A stretch of DNA of 64,000 bases, from the NCBI GenBank assembly GCA_020632665.1, contig JACKFC010000012.1, forward strand, positions 62,001 to 126,000, written 5' to 3'. The first letter of the stretch is position 1, and each line of letters opens with the position of its first letter. This DNA comes from Deltaproteobacteria bacterium. Lineage in GTDB: Bacteria; Myxococcota_A; UBA9042. The notes beneath the pieces are model-generated. The model saw nothing but the letters and a program-made list of their open reading frames with translations, made no database searches and was not told the DNA's origin. Of the stretch, positions 36,456-46,952 are shown piece after piece. Position numbers and translations under genes: made by a program.

Positions 36456-36539
36456 CGCCCCGCCGCCACCCGGCCTATCCTCTCGCCCCCGCCGCGCCGC
36501 CCCGGCCCGGCCCGCGCAACGCCCACCGTGGAGCCATCC

Positions 36540-38189
<1,650 letters not shown>

Positions 38190-38202
38190 AGACGCGATCA
38201 GG

Positions 38203-38224
38203 AAGTCGCCGCAGGCGACTTTTT
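38203..38224 (+). terminator. Rho-independent terminator after fumarase
   Basis: An 8-bp stem AAGTCGCC/GGCGACTT (38203-38210 and 38214-38221) with loop GCA runs straight into T residues (five consecutive T, 38220-38224). It sits 13 bases after the fumarase stop. Confidence 0.8.
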
Positions 38225-38246
38225 GACGCGGCTCGTGGAGGGGGAA

Positions 38247-38354
38247 GGTTCGCGAGAACCACGCTTCTCGCGACCTGGGGGCGCCCAGCCCCCCAGAGAA
38301 CAGAAGAGAGACTCGGCCAGAAAATGCGAAACTGCATGGTCTGGTCGAGTCTCT
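38247..38354 (+). promoter_or_regulatory. Structured leader with three hairpins ahead of the DUF808 gene
   Basis: Hairpin A has a 9-bp stem at 38250-38258/38265-38273, extended by GG/CC. Hairpin B has a 7-bp stem at 38275-38281/38290-38296. Hairpin C is a long hairpin at 38307-38354: 15 bp including one G-U pair, a 2x2 internal loop, 4 more bp and a 6-base loop. Hairpin C ends immediately before AGGAGG (38355-38360), the ribosome site of the next gene. The position suggests control of translation or RNA stability, though a repeat-type element cannot be excluded. Confidence 0.5.
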
Positions 38355-38365
38355 AGGAGGCGGCT

Positions 38366-39337
38366 TTGAGCGGATTGCTGGCACTGCTGGATGACGTCGC
38401 GGCCCTGGCCAAAGTCGCGGCGACCTCGCTCGACGACGTGGTCGAGCAAGCGGCGCATGCCAGCGTCGATGCGGCGGGGATGGTCATCGACGACGCGGCG
38501 GTGACGCCGAAATACGTCGACGGTTTCTCGCCCGAACGAGAACTGCCGATCGTCTGGAAGATCGCCAAGGGCTCGCTCTTCAACAAGCTCGTGCTGCTGC
38601 TGCCGGTGGCGTTGCTGCTCTCGTATTTCGCCCCCTGGGCGCTGCAGCCGCTGCTGATGCTCGGCGGCAGCTACCTCTGCTACGAGGGCGCCGAGAAGAT
38701 CTGGCACGTCTTGCATCCGCATCCGGAGCAGCACGGTGGCGACGCGCTCGGCCCCGGCGACCCGGCCCACCTCGAAGAGGCGAAGGTCAAGGGCGCGGTG
38801 AAGACCGACTTCGTCCTCTCGGCCGAGATCATGACCGTCTCACTGGCGACGCTGGAGACCGACTCGCTGCTCTTCGAGGCCATCGCGCTCGCCATCGCCG
38901 GTGTGCTGATCACCTTCGTGGTCTACGGTTCGGTCGCGCTGCTGGTGAAGGCGGACGACGTCGGCCTGCACCTGGCCCGGAAGAGCCGGATCGCCGCGAT
39001 TCGTCAGCTCGGCCGCGCCGTGGTCCGCGGGATGCCGGGCTTTATGCGTCTGCTGGCCAACGTCGGCACCGCGGCGATGCTCTGGGTCGGCGCCTCGATC
39101 ATCCTGCACGCGCTGGCCCAGCTCGGCGTCGACGCGCCGGAGCACGCCATCGCCGTCGCCGCGGACACCGCCTCCGCCGGCCTGCCCAGCCCCCTGCTCG
39201 GGATGCTGCATTGGACCGTCGCCGCCGCGCTCGACGGCGTCCTCGGCCTGCTCTACGGCCTGTGCCTGTTGCCGCTGGTCGGCGGCCTGCTCCTGCCGCT
39301 GGTCGCCCGCTTGCGAAGCAAGCCTGCGGCAGGATGA
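38366..39337 (+). CDS. DUF808 family inner-membrane protein (YedI-like)
   Basis: 323 residues starting at TTG 38366 with a perfect AGGAGG five bases upstream. MSGLLALLDDVAALAKVAA is the diagnostic DUF808 start and is followed by DVVEQAAHASVDAAGMVIDDAAVTP-type sequence. About five membrane helices follow (LVLLLPVALLLSYFAPWAL, IALAIAGVLITFVVYGSVAL and later ones). Function is unknown in the family. It is the only gene behind the three-hairpin leader and ends four bases from the convergent HAD gene. Confidence 0.92.
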   Translation: MSGLLALLDDVAALAKVAATSLDDVVEQAAHASVDAAGMVIDDAAVTPKYVDGFSPERELPIVWKIAKGSLFNKLVLLLPVALLLSYFAPWALQPLLMLGGSYLCYEGAEKIWHVLHPHPEQHGGDALGPGDPAHLEEAKVKGAVKTDFVLSAEIMTVSLATLETDSLLFEAIALAIAGVLITFVVYGSVALLVKADDVGLHLARKSRIAAIRQLGRAVVRGMPGFMRLLANVGTAAMLWVGASIILHALAQLGVDAPEHAIAVAADTASAGLPSPLLGMLHWTVAAALDGVLGLLYGLCLLPLVGGLLLPLVARLRSKPAAG

Positions 39338-39341
39338 GCGG

Positions 39342-40127
39342 CTAGGTTCGCGCCGCCAGCAGCAAGGCGGCCATCTCGAGCCAGCCGTCACCCTCTTCCG
39401 CGACGAGGTAGCGCGGCACTTCGGTCAGCACCGCCCGCTGCTGCATCACCTGCGCGCAGCCGACCGGGACGCCGAAGCGCCCGGGCACCCAGAAACCGAC
39501 GTCGTTCGGGGCGTCGCCGATGGTGAGCACGTGTTCGGCCGCGATGCCGTCGGCGCTGCACAGGCCGCGCACGGCGACGCCCTTGTCCGGCGGGTCGAGC
39601 GAGAGGTGGACGTGGACGCTCGACCAGAGCAGGTGGATGCCGAGTTGCTCGGCCGCTTCGCGCATGGCGGCGAGGCTGGCGTCGTCGCGACCGTCGCGCT
39701 CGAAGGCGACGTCGCAGAGGCGGCAGAAAGCGTCTTCGGCCAGACGGAGCGGCCTGCCGGTCGGGGCAATCGCTGCTGCGACATCGAGCAATCGGGCGCG
39801 GTCCGGGCTCTGCCCGAGCGGGGTGACCTCGGCGCCCGGGACGACGCGGACCAAGCCGTTCTCGGCGATGGCGCGCCGCACGCCGGGCATGTAGCGGGCC
39901 AGGCCGAGGACTTCGCCGGCCGGCCGACCGCTGACCGGAAGCACCTCGATCCCGGCCTCGACCAAGCGGCCGATGGCGTCCAAGACCTCGCCGACCAGGC
40001 GGCCGTCGCGGGTCATCGTCCCGTCGATATCGCTCGCGACCACGCGGACCGCGGCGAGCTCGGCCCGGGGAGCCTGCTGCAGGGGGATGGGCGAGAGCTG
40101 GGGCTGCGAATTCTGGGTGTGGGACAT
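39342..40127 (-). CDS. HAD superfamily phosphatase (Cof/sugar-phosphatase type)
   Basis: 261 residues. HAD motif I is DIDGTMT near residue 33, motif II is in PVSGRP, the Lys of motif III in DKGVAVRG, and motif IV is GDAPND. The C2-type cap between motifs II and III resembles Cof-like, sucrose-phosphate and mannosyl-3-phosphoglycerate phosphatases, so a sugar phosphate is the likely substrate. No pathway is indicated by neighbours. It lies 13 bases after the TPR lipoprotein gene on the same strand. Confidence 0.85.
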   Translation of the reverse strand: MSHTQNSQPQLSPIPLQQAPRAELAAVRVVASDIDGTMTRDGRLVGEVLDAIGRLVEAGIEVLPVSGRPAGEVLGLARYMPGVRRAIAENGLVRVVPGAEVTPLGQSPDRARLLDVAAAIAPTGRPLRLAEDAFCRLCDVAFERDGRDDASLAAMREAAEQLGIHLLWSSVHVHLSLDPPDKGVAVRGLCSADGIAAEHVLTIGDAPNDVGFWVPGRFGVPVGCAQVMQQRAVLTEVPRYLVAEEGDGWLEMAALLLAART

Positions 40128-40140
40128 CTGATGTTCCTGC

Positions 40141-41178
40141 TCAGCCCTTCTTGGCCTTGCTCTGCCCGACCAGCTCGCGCATCCGGCGGCGCAGGCGGCG
40201 TGAGTCTTCGAGCCGGCGGTAGGGCAGCTTCAGGAAGGCGCGGTATTGCTCGATCGCGGCGTCTTTGCGGCCGGCGGCGTCGAGCGACTCGCCATAGGTC
40301 ATGCGCGCGATCGGCGCGTCCGGATCCAGCCGCACGGCGCGCTCCATCCGATCCAGGGCGTCGTCGACCTGGCCTTTGCGCAGCAGGGCGCGGCCCAACG
40401 CGACGTGGTTCTCGACCGTGGGCGTGATCCGCTCCAGGTCGGCCTCACCCTCGGCGATCGCTTCGTCGAGCTTGCCCTCGGCGGTGAGCGCGGCGACCCG
40501 CAATGCCCGCGCCTGGGCGAAGCCCGGCCGGTAGGAGAGGGCCTTCTCGGCGGTGGCGCGGGCCTTGTCCCAGCGGCCGCGCGCGGCGTAGGCGAGGCCG
40601 AGGGCGTAGAGGGCGGTGCCGTGCCCGGGCGCGATCTCCAGGGCGGCCTCGTAGGCGTCGACGGCAGCCGACCAGAGGCCGCGGCGGATCCGCGCGTTGC
40701 CGAGGTTGATCAGCACGCGCACGTCTTTCGGCGCGACGTTCGCCGCCTGCTCGAGCACGCCCAGCGCGGCGGCGTCCTCGCCGTGATCGAGGTAGAGCAC
40801 GCCGAGGTTGCTGCAGGCGCCGAAGAGCTCGGGCTCGAGCTTGCAGGCCTTGTCGAGGTGGGCGCGCGCCGGCTCGAAGCGGTTGGCGTCCATGTGAATC
40901 AGGCCCAGATGGTAGTGCGCGAGGACGCTCTCCGGCTCACTCTCCAACGCCTTTTCGTACAAGCGCTGCGCCGCCTCGGTATCCCCCTCGCGCAGCGCGC
41001 GCTGGGCGTCGGCGAGCACGCCACGGAAGGCGAACTGCCGCGCGCCCGAACGGATCGGGATATTGCTGGTGGCGCGGTCTTCGTCGAAGAGCTTGACCGA
41101 CGCCCCACCGCACGCGAGCAGGACCACCGCGAGGGATCCGAGGACAAGGGCGCGACGTCGGTCTGGGGCAGGCAGCAC
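40141..41178 (-). CDS. TPR-repeat lipoprotein
   Basis: 345 residues from GTG 41178. A lipobox-like VVLLACGG lies near residue 23. At least six tetratricopeptide repeats cover residues 50-320 (EGDTEAAQRLYEKALESEP, AHYHLGLIHMDANRFEPA, LINLGNARIRRGLWSAAVDAY, YALGLAYAARGRWDKA). TPR lipoproteins act as scaffolds in envelope complexes, and the partner here is unknown. No good ribosome site is visible before the GTG, so the start is tentative. It follows the kinase gene by 27 bases. Confidence 0.85.
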   Translation of the reverse strand: MLPAPDRRRALVLGSLAVVLLACGGASVKLFDEDRATSNIPIRSGARQFAFRGVLADAQRALREGDTEAAQRLYEKALESEPESVLAHYHLGLIHMDANRFEPARAHLDKACKLEPELFGACSNLGVLYLDHGEDAAALGVLEQAANVAPKDVRVLINLGNARIRRGLWSAAVDAYEAALEIAPGHGTALYALGLAYAARGRWDKARATAEKALSYRPGFAQARALRVAALTAEGKLDEAIAEGEADLERITPTVENHVALGRALLRKGQVDDALDRMERAVRLDPDAPIARMTYGESLDAAGRKDAAIEQYRAFLKLPYRRLEDSRRLRRRMRELVGQSKAKKG

Positions 41179-41205
41179 GGCCGGAGGGTAGCGCCCGAGC
41201 GCGGT

Positions 41206-44200
41206 CTAGCGCAACGCGCGGGCGGCGCTACCGTCGAGGACCGCGTCGAGGCCGATCCCCCAGCGCTCCTGGGTCCGCAGCAAGAGCGCCTCGGGCCTGA
41301 GGTTGGCGGTCTCGACGTCCCAGAGCAGCGCGCTGCCGTCCCAGCTCGTGGTGGCGAGGCGACGGCTCGCCGCGTCGAAGCTGACGGCCGAGACGCGCTG
41401 CTGGTGCCCACGCAGCACCGCGACGGTCGTCAGGTCGTCGGCGCGCAGCAGGCGCGCGGTGCCGGGGAGCTCGCCCAGGGCCAGCCAGCGGCCATCGGGG
41501 CTCCAGGCGATGTCGTGGATCCGACCGCCGCCGGTCAGGCGCTCGAGCAGCACCGTTCCCTGGCGGTCGAGGACGACGACGCGATTCGGCGCGGCGACCG
41601 CGATCCGGGCGCGATCCGGCGAGACCGTGGCGACCTCCGCGGCCGCGACCGCTGCGACGCGCCGCAAGGCCAGGGGCGCACGGTCTTCGACTTCCCAGAC
41701 GCCGCCGCCGGCGTCCACCCCGACCAGCAGGCGCCGGTCGGCGGAGACGGCGAGGTCGCGGAAGGCGTGCGCCGTCCCGTCCTCCGCCGACGGCAGCAGG
41801 ACGGTCGGAGTGGCGCCGCTCGGTGGGTGCACCACCAGGTTGGCGCCATAGGGCGCGACGGTGATGGCGCCGCTGCGCAGGATGGCGACCCGGCGGGCGT
41901 GGGTCGAGGCGTCGAGGTGCTCGGCACGCCAGCCCTGGGCGCGGAGGAAGCGGACGAAGGTGGCGCTGCGCGCTGCGACGGCGACGACGCTCTCGCCGTG
42001 CAGATCCCAGTCGGCGAATTTGATCACGACGTTGCCGTACGCGGCGGTGAATTCCGCCGCGCCGTCCCGCGTGCGGGCAACCAAGATCACGCCATCTGCC
42101 CGCGCCAACGCGATCAGTGAGCCGCTGGGATCGAGGGCGCCAGAGGAGAAGCCATGGCGGCGCTCGCCCGCGGGCAGGCGCAGCGGCGCGCCGCCCTCCT
42201 CGACCCGCCAGCGATGCAGGCGCTGCCCCAGCGTGAGGAGCGTCCCGTCCGGCCGCATCGCGAGGTCGCGGCCGACCGCAGCCGGCAGCCGCGCGACGGC
42301 GACGCCGGTCTCGAGGTCACGGACCTCGGCGCCGCCGTGTTCACCGGCGATCGCGACGTGGCGTGCGGTGCCGGTGATCTGCCGGACCTGACCGACCCGG
42401 GCCTGGACCACGAAGCGCGGCGCCAGCGTCACGGCGTCGTAAGCGCCGACCGTGCCGTCGTGTGCGCCGATGACGATCGTCTTCCCGTCGTCGCTCCACC
42501 ACGCCGCCGCAGCGCCGCGGTGCCGACGATCGATCTCGACCTGGGTCGCGGCCTGCGGCAGCCCGGCGGCGTCGAAGCGCTCGACGGTGCCGCTGGCGCA
42601 GACGACCGCGATCCCGCGCGCCAGCGGGCCGGCGTCGGGTGCGAATGCGAAAGCGACGCTGCCGTTGCCGCCGCAGGTGCGGTGCTCGCTGTGACGCCCC
42701 GGGTGGCCGTCGTCGATCCGCACCACGCCGTCGGCGGCGTGGCGGAAGAGCTGGCCGGTGCGGTCTTGGGTCGACCAGAGGCCGCCGCCGTGGGTGGCGT
42801 TGATCGCGGCGAGCTGCTCACCGGTGCCGAGGTCGAGCAGGATGACGTCGTCGACGCCGCGCGTGACCGAGACGTAGCGCGCGCCGATCTGCGCGTCCTC
42901 GGCCACCATCTCGCGCTGCCAGAGCGTCGCGACGGCGCCGCCGGCCGGAACGCGGTACAGGGTCAGGCTGCCGTGGCGCAGGCAGAGCAGGCGCTCGCCA
43001 TCGGCGGCGAGTTTGCGGACGACGCAATCGTTCGGCACCTCGACCGGGCTGCCGACGCGGCGGACGTCCTGCACCGCCGCCCGCATCAAGATGCCGACGG
43101 CTTCCGGATCGGCGTGGCTGCGCAAGGCGTGGGCGGCGAGGATCTCGGCTTCGGGGAGTTGCTCCGAGGCGTGGGCGGTGCGCGCGGCCTCGAGCAGCGC
43201 GCGGCCGAGGTCGCGGTCGGCACGCCCCTGCGCGGCACGGGCGCTCTGCTCGGCCTCGACGGCGCGGTCACGCTCGGCCGCGGTGCGCCGGAAGGCGACG
43301 CTCAGCGAGACGACCAGGATGCCGAAGGCGACGCCGCCCACCAGCAGCGGCGCGCGCCAGGCCCGTGCCAAGCGGCGGACCTGGTCCCAGGTCGAGTAGC
43401 GGTAGGCGCCGACCACGCGGCCGTCGAGGAAGGCCTCGAGGTCGTGCGCGAGCGCGCCGGCGTCGGGATAGCGGTCCGCCGCCAGCGGCGCCGCGGCGCG
43501 TTTCGCGATGGCCAACAGCTCCGCCGGCACCACGGCCTCGACCGCGGCGAGATCCGGCGCTTCGCCCGCGGCGGTGGCGGCGAGCACCTGCTCCGGCGTG
43601 CTGTCCGCATGCAGGGGCCGGCCGGCGAGGATCTCGCACAGGCTGATGCCGAGGCTGTAGACGTCGCTCTGCGGCGTCGCCGGGGCACCACGGGCGCATT
43701 CGGGGCTGAGGTAGCCGGGCGTCCCGATGATCGCGCCGACCCGGGTCAACCCGGCGGTCGCGGCGTCGGCGCTGTCGCTGGCGCTGTCGCCGGGGCCCTC
43801 GCCATGGTCGGAGAGCGCGTCGTCGTCGCTCGGGTCGAGCCAGCGCGCCAGGCCCCAATCGACCACCTGCGTCTCGCCGAACGCGCCGAGGAGGATATTT
43901 GCCGGCTTCAGGTCGCGGTGGACGACGCCCTTGTCGTGGGCGTAGGCGACGGCCTCGACCGCGGCGAGCAAGCGACGCAGCAGCGGAAGCCGCGACCCGA
44001 GGCCGGTCGCCTCGGTGACGGCGTCGGCCAGCGTCCGGCCGGCGACCAGGCGCATCGTGTAATAGGGCTCGCCCTGCGCGTCGACGCCGGCATCGAAGAC
44101 CGGGACGATGCCGGGGTGGTCGAGCCGAGCGGTGATGGCGGCCTCGCGGGCGAGGCGGCGGCGTGAGGAAAAATCGGCCTCGGACGCGCGCACCTGCTTC

Positions 44201-44427
44201 CGCGCGACGATCCGGCCCAGGCGGCGGTCGAGCGCGGCGACGACGACGCCCATGCCACCGCGGCCGAGCTCGCCGCCGCGTTCGTAGCGTTCGGCTTCGG
44301 GGACGGCGAACGGCCCCGCGTCGCCGGATGCGGCGGCAGGTGTCGCGTCGGGCGCTGCATGTGGCGGCGCAGCGTCGCCCCAGCCCCAGCCGGAGAGAGC
44401 CGGGCGGCCCTCTTCAGGTTTGGTCAT
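41206..44427 (-). CDS. Ser/Thr protein kinase with C-terminal WD40-type beta-propeller
   Basis: 1073 residues. A PknB-type kinase domain covers about 48-345, with Gly-loop GRGGMGVV (55-62), Lys77 in VARKQV, catalytic loop HRDLKPAN (Asp172, Asn177) and magnesium motif DWG (190-192) in place of DFG. A membrane helix lies near 370-390 (LLVGGVAFGILVVSLSVAF), followed by a short helical segment. The remaining 600 residues have WD40-like blades (GARYVSVTRGVDDVILLDLGTG, VSAVSFDAASRRLATTSWDGSALLWDVETANL). The propeller may sense a ligand or bind partners outside the membrane. Its start overlaps the FHA-winged-helix gene by 14 bases, pointing to a functional pair. Confidence 0.93.
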   Translation of the reverse strand: MTKPEEGRPALSGWGWGDAAPPHAAPDATPAAASGDAGPFAVPEAERYERGGELGRGGMGVVVAALDRRLGRIVARKQVRASEADFSSRRRLAREAAITARLDHPGIVPVFDAGVDAQGEPYYTMRLVAGRTLADAVTEATGLGSRLPLLRRLLAAVEAVAYAHDKGVVHRDLKPANILLGAFGETQVVDWGLARWLDPSDDDALSDHGEGPGDSASDSADAATAGLTRVGAIIGTPGYLSPECARGAPATPQSDVYSLGISLCEILAGRPLHADSTPEQVLAATAAGEAPDLAAVEAVVPAELLAIAKRAAAPLAADRYPDAGALAHDLEAFLDGRVVGAYRYSTWDQVRRLARAWRAPLLVGGVAFGILVVSLSVAFRRTAAERDRAVEAEQSARAAQGRADRDLGRALLEAARTAHASEQLPEAEILAAHALRSHADPEAVGILMRAAVQDVRRVGSPVEVPNDCVVRKLAADGERLLCLRHGSLTLYRVPAGGAVATLWQREMVAEDAQIGARYVSVTRGVDDVILLDLGTGEQLAAINATHGGGLWSTQDRTGQLFRHAADGVVRIDDGHPGRHSEHRTCGGNGSVAFAFAPDAGPLARGIAVVCASGTVERFDAAGLPQAATQVEIDRRHRGAAAAWWSDDGKTIVIGAHDGTVGAYDAVTLAPRFVVQARVGQVRQITGTARHVAIAGEHGGAEVRDLETGVAVARLPAAVGRDLAMRPDGTLLTLGQRLHRWRVEEGGAPLRLPAGERRHGFSSGALDPSGSLIALARADGVILVARTRDGAAEFTAAYGNVVIKFADWDLHGESVVAVAARSATFVRFLRAQGWRAEHLDASTHARRVAILRSGAITVAPYGANLVVHPPSGATPTVLLPSAEDGTAHAFRDLAVSADRRLLVGVDAGGGVWEVEDRAPLALRRVAAVAAAEVATVSPDRARIAVAAPNRVVVLDRQGTVLLERLTGGGRIHDIAWSPDGRWLALGELPGTARLLRADDLTTVAVLRGHQQRVSAVSFDAASRRLATTSWDGSALLWDVETANLRPEALLLRTQERWGIGLDAVLDGSAARALR

Positions 44428-45328
44428 CCACGGAGTCCGCGGGATAGAGCAGGAGCTCGACCTGGCCGGTTCCGCCGGCGCGGATCAGGTCGGGGCGGAC
44501 GCCGGCTTGGCGCAGCTTGCGGCGCAGGCGGGCGAGGCTGACGTCCCATTTGCGGCGGAGCTGGACGCGATCGCCTTCATTCTTCCAGATCTCGCCGGCG
44601 AGGACTTCCCAGGCCGCGGGCCCACCGACCGCGACCAGCTCGCTGACGATCCGCGCCGCGATGCCGTCGAGCACCAACGGCTCGCCCTGTTGGCCGGTCT
44701 TGGCCTCTTTGTGGATGTGCACGGTGTCGTAGTGGGCGATGATCTGCAGCGGCGGGCTCAACGCCCCGTCGACGCGGGTCCGCTGCGGCCCGGCCCGCTC
44801 GAGCGCGACCTCGACCGCCTCGACCACCGTCTCGCCGAGGGTGATGCGATCGCCGGGCCGCAGGTCGCGCGCGGGCTCGCCGCGGACGCGGATGCGCCAG
44901 CCCTCACCGCTGCTCCAGAGGTGCGCCGCGGCGTCGTCGCGGTAGCGTCCGACCAGGGCCAACCGCGGCTGCAGCAGCAAGCTCGAGGCGCCGGTCAGCA
45001 CCTGTCGCGGCAGATCGTCGGACTGCAGGGCGAGCACCGAGGACGGCAGCTCGATCTCGAGGACTTCGAGCGCGACGCCCGGCGCGAGCTGGATCTCCAT
45101 CCCCTCGCGCAGCGCGACCTCCTGCACCGGCGGGCCGTCGATCACGAAGAGCCCGCGCAGCCCGAGCAGGTGCAGCTCGCCGCCACGCAGGCTGATCATG
45201 GCGTGCGCCTCGGAGACGCGGGCGTCGTCGATGGTCAGCGCGGCGGTGGCGAGCCGGCCGATCAGATCGCCGGCTCCGAGCAGCCACTCGGTGTCGTCGG
45301 GTGCGAGAATTCGGGCGTAGGCGCGCAT
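44414..45328 (-). CDS. FHA-domain protein with C-terminal OmpR-type winged helix
   Basis: 304 residues from ATG 45328, 31 bases after the transporter stop. Residues 1-95 form an FHA domain (GAGDLIGRLATAALTIDDARVSEAHAMIS-type pattern). A middle beta-rich region (about 115-185) may be a second degenerate FHA-like fold. Residues 205-300 look like an OmpR/PhoB-type winged helix (PAAWEVLAGEIWKNEGDRVQLRRK, VSLARLRRKLRQAG). It could read phosphothreonine marks placed by the overlapping kinase and act on DNA, similar in concept to EmbR/PknH but with reversed domain order. The DNA-binding role is inference. Confidence 0.8.
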   Translation of the reverse strand: MRAYARILAPDDTEWLLGAGDLIGRLATAALTIDDARVSEAHAMISLRGGELHLLGLRGLFVIDGPPVQEVALREGMEIQLAPGVALEVLEIELPSSVLALQSDDLPRQVLTGASSLLLQPRLALVGRYRDDAAAHLWSSGEGWRIRVRGEPARDLRPGDRITLGETVVEAVEVALERAGPQRTRVDGALSPPLQIIAHYDTVHIHKEAKTGQQGEPLVLDGIAARIVSELVAVGGPAAWEVLAGEIWKNEGDRVQLRRKWDVSLARLRRKLRQAGVRPDLIRAGGTGQVELLLYPADSVDDQT

Positions 45329-45359
45329 GCGGGTCCGTGGTGCAGTGGGCGCCGCCGGC

Positions 45360-46799
45360 TCAATGGCCGCCCGCACCCTTGGGACGAGCATTCCAGAGCC
45401 GCGAGGCGAGGAATAGCCCAATCACCGCCACGGGCAGCATGACGATCGGCCAGACCATCCAATTGTCCACGATCTTCGCCGCATCGCCCTTGGGCAGCAG
45501 CGCGCCGTAGACGCCGGCCTGCGCGCCCGAGCCGAGGTAGACCAGCCCGTCGATGATGCCGACGGCGACGCCGACGTTCTTCTTGCCGCCGAAGTCCATG
45601 CTCGCCGTTCCGCTCAACATGCCGTGCACGCCGATGATGCAGAGCGACATCCCGACCACGATCCAGCCGACCAGGGCGACCGTCATGTTCAGCGCACCGA
45701 GCAGGGCCAGGGCGCCGACGACCATGCCGCCGTAGAGGATGGCCGAGACCGGGCCACGGCGCGATTGGAAGAGCCGATCGCTGATCACGCCGGCGAACAT
45801 GCCACCGAGGATGCCGGCGACGCAGAGCATCATGCCCCAGTTGGCGAAGGCGAAATCCGCCATATGCCCGGTCTGCTTCGCGAAGATGTAGCCGTATTGC
45901 ATGATCGCCTGGCGCAGGAAGCCGGAGCAGAATTCGATCGCCGCGATGGTCAGGATGATCGGGTTGCTGAGCATCTTCTTCGCCACCTCGAAGACGCCGA
46001 GGCGCGGGCCGTCGTCGCCAGAAGAGGCGTCGCCGGTGTCGAAGTCGCGGTGGCCGGCGTCCCCGGGCGTATCGCGGACCCAGAGGAAGGTCGCGAGGCA
46101 GAAGGTCAGCAGCAGCGCGGCGGGGATGAAGAAGACCCACCAGACGGCCTTCTGCTCGCTGTCTGGCGCGATGGTCGGGGCGTTGTTGACGATCAGGCGG
46201 CCCCAATCGTAGGCGAAGTAGACGCCGAGCGAGATCAGGATGCCGAAGATGCCGCCGAAGACGCCGCGCTCGCGGACGTGGAACCACGCCGCGTTGACCT
46301 TGACGATGCTGACCGCGCCGAAGCTCTGGAAATACATGTTCAGGGCGTAGAGCAGCGAGAAGAAGATCGCGACCGAGGGGCCCTTCTGCAGGATGCCCAG
46401 CGAGCCGGTCAGCAAGTCCCAGGTCGCGACGCCCATCAGCAGGTTGGCGACCGCCGAGCCCGCGGTGGCGAAGAGCATCGTGGTGCGCCCGCCGAGCCGG
46501 TCGGTGAGCGGGCCGTTGATCAGGAAGGAGAAGCCGTAGGTGACCGTGCCGACGAGGAAGATCTGTGAGAAATCCGCGATCGTCATCAGGTCGCCGAGCG
46601 CGTTCTTGCTCACCGTCAGGTTGTAGCGGCCCATGTAGAGGAAGGCGTAGGAGAGCCCGAGCGGCAACCAATTCATCCGCCGGCGCGCCATGAAGGCGTC
46701 GCTGTGGCCGATATCGACCTTCGGCAAGCGCGAGACGATGAAGGTGATGACGCCGAGCAAGATCACGATCGGCAAAAGCTGCGACAACCAAGCCGGCAT
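45360..46799 (-). CDS. MFS transporter, organophosphate:phosphate antiporter type
   Basis: 479 residues from ATG 46799, preceded by GGAGGG. Twelve hydrophobic helices can be traced. The early YAFLYMGRYNLTVSKNALG motif and DFSQIFLVGTVTYGFSFLINGPLTDRLGGR match the GlpT/UhpT family of glycerol-3-phosphate or hexose-phosphate transporters. The central loop between helices 6 and 7 is Asp/Gly-rich. The substrate cannot be assigned. It is divergent from the OmpA lipoprotein gene and upstream of the FHA and kinase genes on the same strand. Confidence 0.9.
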   Translation of the reverse strand: MPAWLSQLLPIVILLGVITFIVSRLPKVDIGHSDAFMARRRMNWLPLGLSYAFLYMGRYNLTVSKNALGDLMTIADFSQIFLVGTVTYGFSFLINGPLTDRLGGRTTMLFATAGSAVANLLMGVATWDLLTGSLGILQKGPSVAIFFSLLYALNMYFQSFGAVSIVKVNAAWFHVRERGVFGGIFGILISLGVYFAYDWGRLIVNNAPTIAPDSEQKAVWWVFFIPAALLLTFCLATFLWVRDTPGDAGHRDFDTGDASSGDDGPRLGVFEVAKKMLSNPIILTIAAIEFCSGFLRQAIMQYGYIFAKQTGHMADFAFANWGMMLCVAGILGGMFAGVISDRLFQSRRGPVSAILYGGMVVGALALLGALNMTVALVGWIVVGMSLCIIGVHGMLSGTASMDFGGKKNVGVAVGIIDGLVYLGSGAQAGVYGALLPKGDAAKIVDNWMVWPIVMLPVAVIGLFLASRLWNARPKGAGGH

Positions 46800-46952
46800 C
46801 GAACCCTCCGCATGGGCGACGTGCGCCGCCCGGACCATAGGCCGGGGTCCGCGGCGGGTGCAAGCGCGGCCGGTGAACTTGCAGAACGAGCGGGATCACG
46901 CACACTCCGCGGCCAAGCCGGCCGTGGACTGTGCCGGACCGTGGAGGATTCG

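Noticed and set aside
38307..38354. The long leader hairpin as a transcription terminator
   Set aside because: No T-run follows. The next bases are the AGGAGG ribosome site, and a proper terminator already lies at 38203-38224.
41206..44427. DWG instead of DFG in the kinase as a sign of inactivity
   Set aside because: The magnesium-binding Asp is retained, and DWG is a familiar variant in bacterial PknB-like kinases. All other catalytic residues are present.
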